A DNA stretch of 16,238 nucleotides from contig WGBF01000061.1 of NCBI GenBank assembly GCA_015494485.1, positions 1 to 16,238 on the forward strand, written 5' to 3'. The translations under genes and the position numbers were made by a program. The DNA comes from a bacterium (GTDB taxonomy: Bacteria > Calditrichota > Calditrichia > RBG-13-44-9 > J042). This document shows, piece by piece, positions 14,871 to 16,238 of the stretch; position 1 is the first letter of the stretch, and the number at the start of each line of letters is the position of its first letter. The notes under the pieces were generated by a model. That model was given only the letters and a program-made list of their open reading frames with translations, was not told the origin of the DNA and ran no database searches.

Positions 14871-15601
14871 AGGTAAAACAACTCAAAAAACGGTTTGACC
14901 GGCAAACCATCCTTGACGGGGTGGATTTGACCCTACGCGACGGTGAGGTTCTGTGCATCATCGGTAAAAGTGGCACCGGGAAATCAGTCCTGCTAAAAAA
15001 TATTATTGGTTTGCTAAAACCGGATAACGGCACCATTTATATTGATGGCGAAGAAATTACTCAACTCACGGAAGATGAATTAAATACACGGGTCCGAACC
15101 AAAATGGGCATGGTGTTTCAGTACGGGGCGTTATGGGATTCCATGACGGTGGAGGAAAACATTACGCTGGCATTAAAATTCCGAAACCATTTTACTCATC
15201 AGGAACGAAAGAAAATTGCACAGGAAAGCCTGGAACTGGTTGGCCTGTCCCACATCGCCAAAGAGTACCCGGACGAATTAAGCGGTGGAATGAAAAAGCG
15301 TGTTGCCATTGCCAGAGCCATTGCCATGAAGCCGAAGTATTTGCTCTACGACGAGCCCACTACCGGTCTGGACCCGGTTTTGTCAAACATCATTAATGAC
15401 CTCATCATCAAATTAAACCGGGAATTGGGCATTACTTCCATGGTTATTACGCATGACATTAATAGCGTAGAAAAAATTGCCCACCGGGTCGGAATGCTGT
15501 ATCAGGGGAAAATTGTACACATGTGCGATGCCAAAGATATGTGGCATCAGGATAACGAAATTTTTAACAAATTTATACATGGAGATACACAACTAAAATG
15601 A
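14864..15601 (+). CDS. mlaF: Mla-type ABC transporter ATP-binding protein (MlaF family)
   Basis: This 245-residue ATPase has Walker A GKSGTGKS (34-41), a Q-loop in VFQYGALWDSMTVEEN, the ABC signature LSGGMKKRVAIARAI (from 139), Walker B LLYDEPTTGLDP (Asp163, Glu164) and the H-loop VITHD (His197). The LWDSMTVEENI stretch and the Met-Lys-Lys variant of the signature are typical of MlaF. It powers lipid transport with MlaE and MlaD at the inner membrane. ATG 14864 overlaps the mlaE stop by 7 bases and begins the conserved MVEVKQLKKRF; an upstream in-frame ATG (14804) would extend far into mlaE and is rejected. The stop overlaps the mlaD start as ATGA, so the genes are translationally coupled. 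Confidence 0.95.
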   Translation: MVEVKQLKKRFDRQTILDGVDLTLRDGEVLCIIGKSGTGKSVLLKNIIGLLKPDNGTIYIDGEEITQLTEDELNTRVRTKMGMVFQYGALWDSMTVEENITLALKFRNHFTHQERKKIAQESLELVGLSHIAKEYPDELSGGMKKRVAIARAIAMKPKYLLYDEPTTGLDPVLSNIINDLIIKLNRELGITSMVITHDINSVEKIAHRVGMLYQGKIVHMCDAKDMWHQDNEIFNKFIHGDTQLK

Positions 15602-16238
15602 ATATTCGGTACAATGAATTTGTGATTGGGGTGGCGGTTACCCTTGCCATTTTTATCGTTATTGCTGGAATTATGTGGCTGGAACGGTCCAACTTTCTGG
15701 AAAAAGGAATCGTGTTGAATTTGGTGGTTGATAATGCCGAAGGCATTTCCGTAGGCGATGAGGTCCGGTACAAGGGCCTGGTCGTGGGTTCGGTCCACTC
15801 AGCATCCATTGACAGGGAAGGCATTGTATTGGGTTTGAAAATTAAAGCGGGAGTCCAAATTCCCAGCGATTCCCGATTTGTTATTAAAGAAGTCAGTTTA
15901 TTGGGCGAAAAAGCGGTGGAGATTATCCCGGGGCAGTCCTCACAGTTTCTGCAAAATGGTGCGGTTATTCATGGACAAACCACCCATGGTTTACTGGATG
16001 TTTTGGGAAAAAGCAAGCCCATTACTCAACGGTTGACCCGCATTTTGTCCCATGTGGATTCCTTGATGGATCCTCATGCTTCGGTAAATGTGCACACGAT
16101 GCTGGCCCAATTAACCGAAGCAATCGTCCAGATTAATACCATGCTGGCGCAAAACAGCCGGGATATCCAGCAGACCATTCAGAATCTAAACGCCATAACT
16201 ACCACCAGCAAAGGGCCGGTGGACTCCATCCTTCATAA
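15598..16238 (+). CDS. mlaD: MCE-domain lipid transport protein (MlaD family), cut by the window end
   Basis: The frame stays open to the end of the window, giving 213 complete codons. A single N-terminal membrane anchor (about 8-27, FVIGVAVTLAIFIVIAGIMW) is followed by an MCE domain (about 38-120, with NAEGISVGDEVRYKGLVVG and the SLLGEKAVEIIPG strand) and then a helical region (about 130-213). The MCE domain forms a hexameric ring in the periplasm that channels phospholipids between membranes. The helical tail continues beyond the window, so it may be longer than the short E. coli MlaD (about 183 residues), more like the extended versions in other diderms. The ATG overlaps the mlaF stop by four bases, completing an mlaE-mlaF-mlaD order. 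Confidence 0.93.
   Translation, partial: MNIRYNEFVIGVAVTLAIFIVIAGIMWLERSNFLEKGIVLNLVVDNAEGISVGDEVRYKGLVVGSVHSASIDREGIVLGLKIKAGVQIPSDSRFVIKEVSLLGEKAVEIIPGQSSQFLQNGAVIHGQTTHGLLDVLGKSKPITQRLTRILSHVDSLMDPHASVNVHTMLAQLTEAIVQINTMLAQNSRDIQQTIQNLNAITTTSKGPVDSILH

Overview
The window looks like chromosomal DNA from a diderm bacterium of the FCB group (Bacteroidota, Calditrichota, Ignavibacteria or similar). The evidence is a C-terminal tail resembling a type IX secretion (T9SS) sorting domain at the left edge, an Mla-type lipid transport operon (which implies an outer membrane) at the right edge, and AT-rich spacers. The genus cannot be named from this sequence. There are no rRNA or tRNA genes, CRISPR arrays or insertion sequences. 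No gene-free stretch exceeds 300 bases.

Layout: (1) 1-149, the 3' end of a secreted-protein gene and a strong terminator. (2) 256-3793, a two-component system of a multi-spanning membrane histidine kinase and an NtrC-class, sigma-54-dependent response regulator, overlapping by a few codons. (3) 3794-4450, two palindromic direct repeats, a -24/-12 promoter, a small SPW-repeat membrane protein and a bidirectional terminator. (4) 4455-5741 on the minus strand, a divergent NRAMP-family transporter. (5) 5910-11266, a Crp/Fnr-family regulator, a YfdX-family periplasmic protein, a triple-BON protein, a HEAT-repeat protein, an APC-family permease and an HdeD-like membrane protein. (6) 11386-14031, a plasma-membrane H+-ATPase of the P3A type. 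(7) 14088 to the end, mlaE-mlaF-mlaD, with mlaD cut by the window end.

The central genes share a theme of proton and envelope stress. YfdX and HdeD are acid-stress proteins in enterobacteria, the P3A ATPase exports protons, NRAMP and APC carriers are commonly proton- or cation-coupled, and BON proteins guard the envelope. I infer an acid/envelope homeostasis island with two regulators: the two-component system, apparently acting on the SPW gene through a sigma-54 promoter, and the Crp/Fnr protein, possibly acting on the yfdX-BON-HEAT genes. The most testable new point is the regulatory cassette at 3799-3988: two near-identical palindromic elements directly behind the response regulator gene, upstream of a good sigma-54 promoter.
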